Of a DNA stretch of 5,240 nt, positions 1 to 5,240 are shown in pieces. This DNA comes from Promethearchaeota archaeon (GTDB lineage Archaea; Asgardarchaeota; Lokiarchaeia; Sigynarchaeales; SOKP01). The position numbers and the translations under genes are program-made. The DNA lies in the NCBI GenBank assembly GCA_016839635.1, contig JAEOTV010000260.1, positions 1 through 5,240 of the forward strand, in the 5' to 3' direction. The notes under the pieces were generated by a model that was not told where the DNA came from, searched no databases, and was given only the letters and a program-made list of their open reading frames with translations. Numbering within the stretch: the stretch's first letter is position 1; every line of letters starts with the position of its first letter.

Positions 1-1004
1 GTGTTTTTGATGACTATGATCATATGCAAGCGAAAATCGTCAGTATAAATGCAACCTTTGAAGAACTGGTAGGAGACCTTGATAGTTTAGATCAAGAGGT
101 AGATCATCACATTGAATTAAATAAAGCAAGTGCTAGCGCTACTATCATGACTGCTTACATAGTAACAATTTCGGTTGTCGTTGTTTCAATCGTACTTGGA
201 ACAATAGTGGCAGTTCCTACTGTTAGAGGAATTGTGGGAGTTACAAAGAATATGGAGAATGTATTAAAAGCAGGTTCTAAGGCGAGTGTAAATGTTTCAA
301 ATATGGCAACTGAATTGGCAGCTAGTGCAAGTGAAGTAAATGCAGCATCTGAAGAAATTGCGTCTACGACACAAGAAGTATCAATGAATACACAAGGTCA
401 AGTGGATTCTCTCGTAGAAATCAGTAAGATGTCAAGTAATATCAATGATCTTTCTCATGAGATTATGAAATCCTCAAATGATATCAATAGAATAATGGAT
501 CTCATAACAAATATTTCAGATCAAACTAATTTATTAGCACTCAACGCAAGTATAGAAGCAGGTAGAGCGGGTGAGCATGGAAGGGGATTTGCAGTAGTAG
601 CAGACGAAGTTAGAAAACTTGCTGAAGAATCTAAAAACGCCACTGATGAAACAGGTGCACAAGTAAAAGATATAACAACACGCATCCAGACAACAGTTGA
701 GTTAATCGGAGCTATAACACAAGATATTGAAAGCACAACATCTGCCGGAGAAGAGAATTCACGAGCACTTGAAGGCATTAGCGCATCATCTGAGCAACAA
801 ACTGCCTCAATGGAAGAAATTACCTCTACAGCAAATAAGTTAGGTACATTAGCAGAAGATTTAAAACATGAACTGGCAGAATCTGGGGCAGGAAACGGGA
901 AAGCAGAAGAGAAACAACTAAAAGAGAGAGAAAAAAAAGGTTTAAAGAAGAAATTATCAGCTATAAAAACTATTCGGCAAAGTGAGTCCTCAGAAGAAAT
1001 TTAA
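1..1004 (+). CDS. Methyl-accepting chemotaxis transducer, C-terminal part (5' end outside window)
   Basis: A membrane receptor that should control a CheA kinase through CheW. The frame is open from base 3 with no stop before the first ATG at 24, so the real start probably lies upstream; numbering here is from that ATG (326 residues). Residues 1-38 are acidic and helical, like the last helix of an extracytoplasmic four-helix sensor. A membrane helix spans about 41-64. The rest is a long antiparallel coiled coil whose hairpin tip (about 165-201) carries the invariant signature [18 protein letters not shown] followed by [18 protein letters not shown]. Methylation-type sites are visible at E110/E111 and at E264/E265 ([10 protein letters not shown] fits the consensus exactly). 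Hand counting gives about 14 heptads on each side of the tip. No normal HAMP domain is visible between membrane and coil. The tail (about 285-326) is highly charged and lacks an NWETF-type CheR-binding end. Family assignment is secure; the ligand is unknown. Confidence 0.95.
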   Translation, partial: VFDDYDHMQAKIVSINATFEELVGDLDSLDQEVDHHIELNKASASATIMTAYIVTISVVVVSIVLGTIVAVPTVRGIVGVTKNMENVLKAGSKASVNVSNMATELAASASEVNAASEEIASTTQEVSMNTQGQVDSLVEISKMSSNINDLSHEIMKSSNDINRIMDLITNISDQTNLLALNASIEAGRAGEHGRGFAVVADEVRKLAEESKNATDETGAQVKDITTRIQTTVELIGAITQDIESTTSAGEENSRALEGISASSEQQTASMEEITSTANKLGTLAEDLKHELAESGAGNGKAEEKQLKEREKKGLKKKLSAIKTIRQSESSEEI

Positions 1005-1021
1005 ACATGTAAATTTAACAA

Positions 1022-1033
1022 TTTTTTTTTTTT
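1022..1033 (+). terminator. T-tract terminator after the transducer gene
   Basis: A run of 12 T starts 18 bases after the TAA of the transducer gene, and a second run of 7 T lies at 1052-1058. No GC-rich hairpin precedes either. Archaeal RNA polymerase can terminate at such T-runs alone, so this is a plausible terminator, inferred from position and composition only. Confidence 0.4.
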
Positions 1034-1145
1034 AATTTTGTAGTAATTATCTTTTTTTATTAATATCAGAAATATTGGTATTATAGGCATAAACTCATTT
1101 TTAATGATAAATAATCAATAATAAATATTTAATTTCTTTTTAGAA

Positions 1146-1154
1146 CTTATATTT
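1146..1154 (+). promoter_or_regulatory. Possible TATA box for the 1184 gene
   Basis: CTTATATTT is centred about 34 bases before the ATG at 1184. An archaeal start site about 26 bases downstream would fall near 1176, leaving a leader of under 10 bases, which agrees with the lack of a Shine-Dalgarno sequence there. In such AT-rich DNA, TATA-like words are common, so support is weak. The rest of the spacer 1005-1183 shows nothing beyond T-tracts. Confidence 0.25.
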
Positions 1155-1183
1155 CTATAATAAATGATATTCTGAGATTTTAA

Positions 1184-1522
1184 ATGGGAACAGATAAAAT
1201 TGAAATTGAAGACTTAGAAGCATTCATTAATGGTTTGAAAGATTCATTTGATACTTTAGAGAGCATTGATCCAACACAAGCAAAGGGATTTCAAGCGCAA
1301 ATGGCGAAAGCAATTATAGATTTAAGATCTAAAAGAGCCGCAAAAATTGAGCCTCTTCCAAAACATTTGGGACATTTTACAAAAGAAGATCTTAAAAATT
1401 ACTTACTTAAAGAGCTAGAATCTTTACAAGATCTTTTAGATTCCTCTGATTATAATAGGAGAAGAAAATTTGAATTGGTAAAAAAAATAGCTCTAGTAAG
1501 GGAGCAAGTAAACAATATGTAA
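1184..1522 (+). CDS. Small helical protein of unknown function
   Basis: A 112-residue soluble protein that I do not recognise. It has no membrane segment, signal peptide or cysteine, and is rich in charged residues and leucine. Sequence periodicity suggests about four helices (roughly residues 6-28, 32-52, 66-87 and 91-110), with a likely turn at EPLPKHLGHF (about 56-65) and a basic patch NRRRKFELVKK near 91-101. The overall look is of a small helical bundle or a partner or nucleic-acid-associated protein, but no motif supports a function. The ATG has no clear Shine-Dalgarno sequence and may be near the transcript start. The gene lies 37 bp ahead of the tatD-like gene on the same strand, so the two may be co-transcribed, although a T-tract lies between them. 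Coding is supported by its protein-like composition and by the absence of any competing gene in the interval. Confidence 0.75.
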   Translation: MGTDKIEIEDLEAFINGLKDSFDTLESIDPTQAKGFQAQMAKAIIDLRSKRAAKIEPLPKHLGHFTKEDLKNYLLKELESLQDLLDSSDYNRRRKFELVKKIALVREQVNNM

Positions 1523-1524
1523 GC

Positions 1525-1539
1525 TTTTTATTTTTTTTT
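1525..1539 (+). terminator. T-tract between the small gene and tatD
   Basis: Five T, one A, then nine T begin just after the stop codon of the 1184 gene. This resembles an archaeal T-tract terminator and could reduce read-through into the tatD-like gene. The downstream gene has a proper ribosome-binding site but no space for an independent promoter other than inside the upstream gene, so the tract may be only a partial terminator. Confidence 0.3.
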
Positions 1540-1547
1540 AATCTTAC

Positions 1548-1551
1548 GAGG
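1548..1551 (+). promoter_or_regulatory. Shine-Dalgarno site of the tatD-like gene
   Basis: GAGG sits 8 bases before the ATG at 1560, the expected spacing to pair with the CCUC of the 16S rRNA 3' end. It fixes this ATG as the start and implies that the gene is read from a transcript with a leader, consistent with co-transcription with the 1184 gene. Confidence 0.65.
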
Positions 1552-1559
1552 TTTTAAAA

Positions 1560-2315
1560 ATGCTAATAGATGTACATTGTCATGCTAATCTCTATTTAGT
1601 TCTTGATGAAATCATTAAAGAAGCAAAAAATGTCGGAGTACAAAAAATCATCTCTGTAGGAATGAGTTATAATAGTTTAGAAAGAATCTTAGAAATTTCA
1701 AATAGATTTGATAACATTTATCCTGCGTTAGGTATACATCCCGAAGAAGTAAAAATAAACAATAATATCGAAAACCAATTAGATACCATAATTGCTCTTA
1801 TCAAGAAAAATAAAAAAAACCTCTGTGCCATCGGAGAAATCGGTTTAGATCATCACTTTATTAAAGAAAAAGAATTTTATCGACTTCAAAAGAAAATCTT
1901 TGAACATATGCTTTCATTAGCACAAGAATTAGAATTGCCTATTAATTTACATACTAAAGGAGCAGAAAAATTAGTATTTGATTTACTTCCATCATATAAA
2001 ATACCAAATATTAATATTCATTGGTATTCTGGTCCAGAAGATATCTTGGATCTAGGGATAGATAGAGGTTACTACTTTTCAATTACTCCTGCGATAGACT
2101 ATTCTCCAACTGTTAAAAAGACGGTCTTGAAAGTTGATAAAGAGTTTCTTTTACTTGAAAGTGATGGACCAATTAAATACTCAGGAAAAACTGGAACTCC
2201 TTCGATGATTAGAGATGTGTTAAATGCAATTTCTCAGATTAAAAAAATTGATTCTGAAGATCTAGAACTCCAGATTGAAGAAAATACTAGGAAAATATTC
2301 CCTAAAATCTTTTGA
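1560..2315 (+). CDS. TatD-family metal-dependent hydrolase (DNase/deacylase type)
   Basis: A 251-residue TIM-barrel amidohydrolase of the TatD family, close to the family's usual length of about 255-265. All expected divalent-metal ligands are visible in order: H6 and H8 in DVHCH, E93 in AIGEIGLD, H131 in NLHTKGAE, H154 in NIHWYSG and D202 in LLLESDGP. The motif ALGIHPEE (56-63) and the closing ENTRKIFPKIF are also typical. Characterised TatD proteins are cytoplasmic 3'-5' exonucleases or endonucleases acting on DNA or RNA, and some relatives deacylate D-aminoacyl-tRNA; the substrate here cannot be told from sequence. The start is set by GAGG 8 bases upstream. The gene follows the small unknown gene by 37 bp and ends 11 bp from the stop codon of the convergent ThyA-like gene. 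The name tatD is historical and does not imply a Tat export role. Confidence 0.93.
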   Translation: MLIDVHCHANLYLVLDEIIKEAKNVGVQKIISVGMSYNSLERILEISNRFDNIYPALGIHPEEVKINNNIENQLDTIIALIKKNKKNLCAIGEIGLDHHFIKEKEFYRLQKKIFEHMLSLAQELELPINLHTKGAEKLVFDLLPSYKIPNINIHWYSGPEDILDLGIDRGYYFSITPAIDYSPTVKKTVLKVDKEFLLLESDGPIKYSGKTGTPSMIRDVLNAISQIKKIDSEDLELQIEENTRKIFPKIF

Positions 2316-2326
2316 GTTTTCTTTAA

Positions 2327-3334
2327 TCACTTTTGAATGTCCATTAATTCAAATATTTCTTCTGGGAGTTCTCCTTTATTTTTCATGCGAGATATCATAT
2401 CTTTTACTTCAGAGATTGTATTTCCATAAATATGGAGAGAATTGCTAAAGTCTAAATAATGGCCGATATCAACTTCTAATTGATTAGCTACATATTTCTG
2501 AATTCTTATCATCCCATTTACATTAGCTTCCCATGCTCGGAATAAGTCTCTGCTTCTCCAGGTTGTTTGCATAAGTAGCTTCCCATCCTTTATTCGCATG
2601 AAAATACGTTGTAAACAGGGAGGATCGACGTGATAAGGATCAATTAAAGGTCTCCATGTTATTGCTTGTGCTCTACGACTATATGGTTTTTCTCTTAATT
2701 TCTGGATAATATATTCAATTTGGTTAATTCTTGGAAAATTTAAAATCCCTATTGGAAATTTTTCTATACCCATTTTTTCTGAGATTTTTTTGTCTAATTC
2801 AATTTTTACGCCGTTTTTCAATTCCCATATTTCTGTATCTTCTGTACTCTTTATCTTTTCTGCTCTAATTAATTTCTGATGGGTTTTTACAAATTCATTA
2901 TCAACAAAATCGACATCATAATATTGATGAATCGTATCCTCAAGAGCAAAAGGAGTATAATTGAATACTCTATCGTGGTAAGAGTATGGAAAACTTAAAC
3001 CAGATTCATATAAAAAATGATCATTAACGCCCTCTAAAATTTCTTCAATATATCCACTCTGAATAGAACCAATTAAATAAGTATCTGCCATACATCCATA
3101 GACTTCATAAGAATTTCCATACTTAGATTTGATTTTCAAAACTTTGTCCTTTCGCATAATGGGATTGCTAAAAGGATTATTGATTTTTATTAATACTGTT
3201 GCATCTTTAGAGGGTGGATCTTCAGGATTATCATATTCAGTTTTAATATTATCTCCATTGAATAACACTTGCCCCAAAGCTGAAAGCCACGCGTCTCGAA
3301 CATTTTTTTTTGAAATGAAAAAAACTTTTGCCAT
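2327..3334 (-). CDS. ThyA-fold thymidylate synthase or related pyrimidine C5-methyl/hydroxymethyltransferase
   Basis: A 335-residue soluble enzyme of the thymidylate synthase fold, which transfers a one-carbon unit to C5 of a pyrimidine nucleotide. The C-terminal half aligns well with E. coli ThyA (264 residues): KPYSRRAQ supplies the phosphate-binding arginine pair (R220, R221), DPPCLQ the catalytic C240, TWRSRD the R260/S261/D263 cluster, N271 matches the Asn177 that reads the uracil edge, and H301 and Y303 match the HxY sugar-binding pair. Asn rather than Asp at 271 favours a uracil over a cytosine base. Odd points: the GGD before the HxY pair is replaced by S297-N298-S299, GLPF before the Asn is AWEA, there are about 95 extra residues ahead of the catalytic Cys compared with ThyA, and the tail is about 20 residues shorter and lacks the usual folate-covering end. 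The start ATG at 3334 has no Shine-Dalgarno sequence. It is convergent with tatD. Fold assignment is secure; exact reaction and cofactor (folate or methanopterin type) are not. Confidence 0.88.
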   Translation of the reverse strand: MAKVFFISKKNVRDAWLSALGQVLFNGDNIKTEYDNPEDPPSKDATVLIKINNPFSNPIMRKDKVLKIKSKYGNSYEVYGCMADTYLIGSIQSGYIEEILEGVNDHFLYESGLSFPYSYHDRVFNYTPFALEDTIHQYYDVDFVDNEFVKTHQKLIRAEKIKSTEDTEIWELKNGVKIELDKKISEKMGIEKFPIGILNFPRINQIEYIIQKLREKPYSRRAQAITWRPLIDPYHVDPPCLQRIFMRIKDGKLLMQTTWRSRDLFRAWEANVNGMIRIQKYVANQLEVDIGHYLDFSNSLHIYGNTISEVKDMISRMKNKGELPEEIFELMDIQK

Positions 3335-3370
3335 TTTTAAGCATCTAGAAAGGGTATTTTCAATTTAGGT

Positions 3371-3385
3371 TGATATAGATATTTA
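3371..3385 (-). promoter_or_regulatory. Possible TATA box for the ThyA-like gene
   Basis: Read on the minus strand this is TAAATATCTATATCA, centred about 44 bases before the ATG at 3334, which would place transcription start some 15-20 bases ahead of that ATG. No Shine-Dalgarno sequence is present in the leader. Weak evidence because the surrounding DNA is very AT-rich. Confidence 0.25.
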
Positions 3386-3576
3386 CAATCTACAATATTA
3401 GAATGTAATTGTTAAAATTTTAATAAACTTCTACTGGGTATTAGAAATTTTAAATTTTCATAACATTTACAAAGAAGAAGCAAAAGAAGACGATTAATTC
3501 TAATTCGAAAATTCAATTTCTTATCTACACTTTTTATTTTTTATTATAATTATATTTTTAATAACTAGATCATATT

Positions 3577-3590
3577 AAATTTATAGAAAA
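3577..3590 (+). promoter_or_regulatory. Possible TATA box for the MoaD-like gene
   Basis: AAATTTATAGAAAA lies about 28-41 bases before the ATG at 3618. A start about 26 bases downstream of its centre would fall near 3609, giving a leader of about 10 bases or less, in keeping with the missing Shine-Dalgarno sequence. Assigned from position and composition only. Confidence 0.3.
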
Positions 3591-3617
3591 CATAAATAAA
3601 AGAGTCTGTATTTAAAT

Positions 3618-3908
3618 ATGAAGGTAAATCTCGAGTTTTCTCCACCATTTAATGAAATAACAAAAAATCTGTATGAAACACTTGAATTTGATAAAGAATT
3701 GACTTTAGACGAATTAATAGAATATTTTGGGAAAAAATATGGGAATAAATTTATTGATTTAATCTGGGAAAATGGAGAAAAGGGAAATTATAACAAACTT
3801 ATTTCTATTATAATTAATGGAAGAAGTTATAGAGATGAAACCTTTTTAGATACTAAAATTAGCGATGGAGACCAGATTGTTTTTATTTATGTTTACTTTG
3901 GTGGGTAA
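3618..3908 (+). CDS. MoaD/ThiS/SAMP-like beta-grasp protein with C-terminal Gly-Gly
   Basis: A 96-residue small protein of the ubiquitin-like beta-grasp superfamily. The pattern fits MoaD and its relatives: an N-terminal strand MKVNLEFSPPF, an acidic strand then helix TLDELIEYFGKKYG (about 29-42), a strand with IIINGRS (64-70; N67-G68 is the usual NG turn), then LDTKISDGDQIVFIYVYFGG with the DGD turn (83-85) and a free Gly95-Gly96 end. In this family an E1-like enzyme (MoeB, ThiF, UbaA) adenylates that end, after which it carries sulfur as thiocarboxylate (molybdopterin, thiamine, tRNA thiolation) or is joined to lysines of target proteins (archaeal SAMPs, Urm1). The usual PP before the end is replaced by YVY. 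No E1, MoaE or molybdopterin gene is nearby, so the role is undecided. Start ATG lacks a Shine-Dalgarno sequence. It is convergent with the kinase gene, 42 bp away. Confidence 0.85.
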   Translation: MKVNLEFSPPFNEITKNLYETLEFDKELTLDELIEYFGKKYGNKFIDLIWENGEKGNYNKLISIIINGRSYRDETFLDTKISDGDQIVFIYVYFGG

Positions 3909-3950
3909 TTTATCCTAATTTTAGTTCAAAATTTCTTACCTAATAATATT

Positions 3951-4982
3951 TTAGAGTAAATAAATTAACCACATGCCAAATCCAGTTAATAAAGGATTCA
4001 AAATATTATCAGAAATATTCTTTGTAAATGCATCTACTATTAAAAATAAAATAGTAGCAATCAGACTCATAAGAAGAATTTTTTCAATACCTACTAGTAA
4101 CCAAGGATGGTATAGTACTGAAATTATAAAAACTATTATAAAAGTAGCTAAACCACCAAAGATAAAACCTTCAACAGTTTTTTCTGGATTTGTTTTAAGG
4201 GAATGCTTCCCATACTGTTTCCCTATTAAACATGCGACTGCGTCCGCTACTGTCGTTATTAACGCTACAGCTGCGAATATTGGAAAGGGTGAAAAAAGAA
4301 AAGGAATAAAAGATAGAACTAAAGGAGTTGATGCAACAAATGTATGTAATTCACTTTGTTTCATATCTTGATACCAGTGCTTTGCCCAATTTGGGATCAT
4401 ATAAAATTTATTCAATCTTGCTAGATCCGCAACTTGGAACATGATTACAAATCCAAATCCTATAGTTACTATTAACCAGTATGAAAAACTATAATTATCC
4501 AATCCCCATAAAGTTAAAACTCCTAAACTGTTAAGTACAGTCCCCAAAGTCCAAAAGAAAAAAATTACAAAACAGGTAAACAAATGGAGAAGTTTCCTCC
4601 CTAATTCTGATTTCAAATCATCTACCCACTTTTTATTAAATTCTTCACAAAATATTGAATAGTCTCTTTGTGCCATAATTTCAGAATTTCTTTTTGATTT
4701 AACAGTATTATGTATTAATGTTAAAGTTAAAAATCCAATTTCAATAAAAAAAATGAGAGATGTAACCCACCATAAAAAATTTAATGATTGCTGACTTAAA
4801 TTAGGTGAATGGAAACGATAAATAAAGGGAAATAAAATTCCTGCTGTTAAAAATAATAGAGCAATTAATAATTCATTTGTGAATAAGTGACTTTCAATCT
4901 TGGTCTTTCTATTTTTTATAATATATATTAAAGTTAAAATAAAGGATCCAATGAATATTAGACTTGTAGGTAAGAAATACAT
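3951..4982 (-). CDS. SEC59/VTE5-like CTP-dependent polyprenol or lipid kinase, multi-pass membrane protein
   Basis: A 343-residue integral membrane protein with about nine or ten hydrophobic segments. The family (dolichol kinase SEC59, phytol kinase VTE5, diacylglycerol kinase DGK1) phosphorylates long-chain alcohols or diglycerides using CTP. Its hallmarks are visible: E126-x-x-R129-K130-x-x-H133 in SELGRKLLH; TTVADAVACLIGKQYGKHSL (243-262), with D247 and the glycines of a nucleotide-binding loop; K268-T269-x-E271-G272; and SDNILNPLL (324-332), with D325-N326-P330. In archaea the likely substrate is a polyprenol (glycan carrier), geranylgeraniol or an archaeol-type lipid. The first about 125 residues form an extra region with roughly three membrane segments and a charged loop (93-125) ahead of the kinase core. 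The start at 4982 is backed by AAAGG 8 bases upstream and a TATAAAAA box. A second gene of the same kind ends 70 bp upstream. Family is well supported; substrate is not. Confidence 0.88.
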   Translation of the reverse strand: MYFLPTSLIFIGSFILTLIYIIKNRKTKIESHLFTNELLIALLFLTAGILFPFIYRFHSPNLSQQSLNFLWWVTSLIFFIEIGFLTLTLIHNTVKSKRNSEIMAQRDYSIFCEEFNKKWVDDLKSELGRKLLHLFTCFVIFFFWTLGTVLNSLGVLTLWGLDNYSFSYWLIVTIGFGFVIMFQVADLARLNKFYMIPNWAKHWYQDMKQSELHTFVASTPLVLSFIPFLFSPFPIFAAVALITTVADAVACLIGKQYGKHSLKTNPEKTVEGFIFGGLATFIIVFIISVLYHPWLLVGIEKILLMSLIATILFLIVDAFTKNISDNILNPLLTGFGMWLIYLL

Positions 4983-4989
4983 GTTATTA

Positions 4990-5001
4990 ACCTTTAAAGG
5001 T
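4990..5001. repeat. 12-bp perfect palindrome at the kinase gene start
   Basis: ACCTTTAAAGGT equals its own reverse complement. Its minus-strand half AAAGG sits 8 bases before the ATG at 4982, so it can serve as the Shine-Dalgarno site. It also overlaps the start point predicted from the TATA box at 5016-5023, so it could be a dimeric repressor operator, or simply a chance palindrome. Confidence 0.45.
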
Positions 5002-5015
5002 GAATAATTTAAAAA

Positions 5016-5023
5016 TTTTTATA
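5016..5023 (-). promoter_or_regulatory. TATA box for the kinase gene
   Basis: On the minus strand this reads TATAAAAA preceded by GAAGC, a good archaeal TATA box with a purine-containing upstream element. It is centred about 37 bases before the ATG at 4982, predicting transcription start near 4994 and a leader of about 12 bases carrying AAAGG. It is the best promoter candidate in the window and suggests that this gene has its own promoter despite the same-strand gene 70 bp upstream. Confidence 0.45.
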
Positions 5024-5052
5024 GCTTCAGATAAATTTAATTACACTCTTAA

Positions 5053-5240
5053 TTAAAACCATAGTAAGATTAAGGAAGTATAATCTAAATTAAGAATGAA
5101 TCTTAAGAGCACATATGTTAAACTACAACCAATTGGGATTAGGAGATTATCCGAGAGTTTAATAGGTTTATTGGTGAAAATATCAAAAATTAAAAATGCT
5201 AAAGAAAAAATTACGCCCCAATAAATCCCGATAAAGAAAA
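5053..5240 (-). CDS. C-terminal end of a second SEC59-like kinase (5' part outside window)
   Basis: An open frame on the minus strand runs from the right edge (first full codon at 5238) to a TAA at 5053-5055 and encodes the last 61 residues of a membrane protein. It starts with a hydrophobic helix (IGIYWGVIFSLAFLIFDIF), then has TNKPIKLSDNLLIPIGCSL, which matches the family's closing motif of an acidic residue, spacer and DN..iP, followed by a last helix. The complete neighbour ends the same way (VDAFTKNISDNILNPLL), so this is most likely a tandem relative of the 3951-4982 gene, although sequence identity beyond the motif is modest. Both copies have Asp where many family members have Glu in the helix before SDN. 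Its tail is about 20 residues longer than the neighbour's. The catalytic part is not in the window, so whether the copy is active cannot be judged. Confidence 0.8.
   Translation of the reverse strand, partial: FFIGIYWGVIFSLAFLIFDIFTNKPIKLSDNLLIPIGCSLTYVLLRFILNLDYTSLILLWF

Larger units (their letters stand above)
3335..3617. other. Divergent intergenic region (283 bp)
   Basis: Between the diverging ThyA-like and MoaD-like genes. It should hold both promoters, listed separately. The middle (about 3386-3575) is AT-rich with T-runs at 3531-3557 and a purine-rich stretch at 3471-3490. No tRNA, repeat array or convincing small gene was found. One plus-strand frame ending at 3497 has a protein-like tail (YKEEAKEDD, stop) but no start codon; it could be a remnant or chance. 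Confidence 0.5.

Noticed and set aside
521..778. Open frame of 85 codons on the minus strand inside the transducer gene
   Set aside because: Lies wholly within a securely identified coding region on the other strand and its product has no recognisable motif; it is a shadow frame.
1061..1083. Seven-base-pair inverted repeat (TAATATC / GGTATTA, one wobble pair) with a 9-base loop
   Set aside because: Almost all A and T, not followed by a T-run, and of a size expected by chance in such AT-rich DNA; not listed as a terminator.
3129..3368. Plus-strand open frame of 79 codons over the start of the ThyA-like gene
   Set aside because: Almost entirely antisense to the well-supported ThyA-fold gene and without motif or ribosome-binding site.
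3973..4371. Plus-strand open frame of 132 codons inside the kinase gene
   Set aside because: Antisense to the conserved kinase motifs; the translation looks like reversed membrane-protein codons and has no family features.
1..5240. Search for a novel defence, mobile or CRISPR-type system
   Set aside because: No repeat array, transposase, integrase, terminal inverted repeats, reverse transcriptase, RNA gene or toxin-antitoxin pair was seen; the genes read as ordinary chromosomal functions.

Overview
This is an AT-rich window (clearly low GC) with short intergenic gaps that I read as chromosomal DNA of an archaeon. The reasons are TATA-like boxes ahead of several starts, plain T-tracts instead of hairpin terminators, several genes with no Shine-Dalgarno sequence (suggesting short or absent leaders), and a gene set typical of archaea: a SEC59/VTE5-type polyprenol or lipid kinase, an archaeal-looking thymidylate synthase relative, a TatD hydrolase, a MoaD/SAMP-like beta-grasp protein and a chemotaxis transducer. 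An Asgard (Lokiarchaeia-like) source would fit the composition and content, but this is an inference; nothing in the window fixes the taxon.

Layout, left to right. (1) Positions 1-1004, plus strand: the 3' part of a methyl-accepting chemotaxis transducer, cut by the left edge. (2) 1005-1183: AT-rich spacer with T-tracts and a possible promoter. (3) 1184-2315, plus strand: a small unknown helical protein followed after 37 bp by a TatD-family metal-dependent hydrolase with its own GAGG ribosome-binding site. (4) 2327-3334, minus strand: a ThyA-fold protein, convergent with tatD with only 11 bp between the two stop codons. (5) 3335-3617: a 283-bp divergent intergenic region. (6) 3618-3908, plus strand: a 96-residue MoaD/ThiS/SAMP-like protein ending in Gly-Gly. 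(7) 3951-4982, minus strand: a multi-pass SEC59-like CTP-dependent kinase. (8) 5053-5240, minus strand: the C-terminal 61 residues of a second protein of apparently the same kinase family, cut by the right edge.

The genes do not form one obvious pathway. The two linked kinase-like genes are the only clear functional cluster (polyprenol or lipid phosphorylation in the membrane). The others are housekeeping or sensory: dNTP or nucleotide C1 metabolism, DNA or RNA end processing, sulfur carrier or protein modifier, and taxis. I see no CRISPR array, mobile element, RNA gene, or defence system. The points most worth checking are the second kinase copy at the edge, the substitutions in the ThyA-like enzyme, the transducer without a recognisable HAMP domain, and the orphan Gly-Gly beta-grasp protein.
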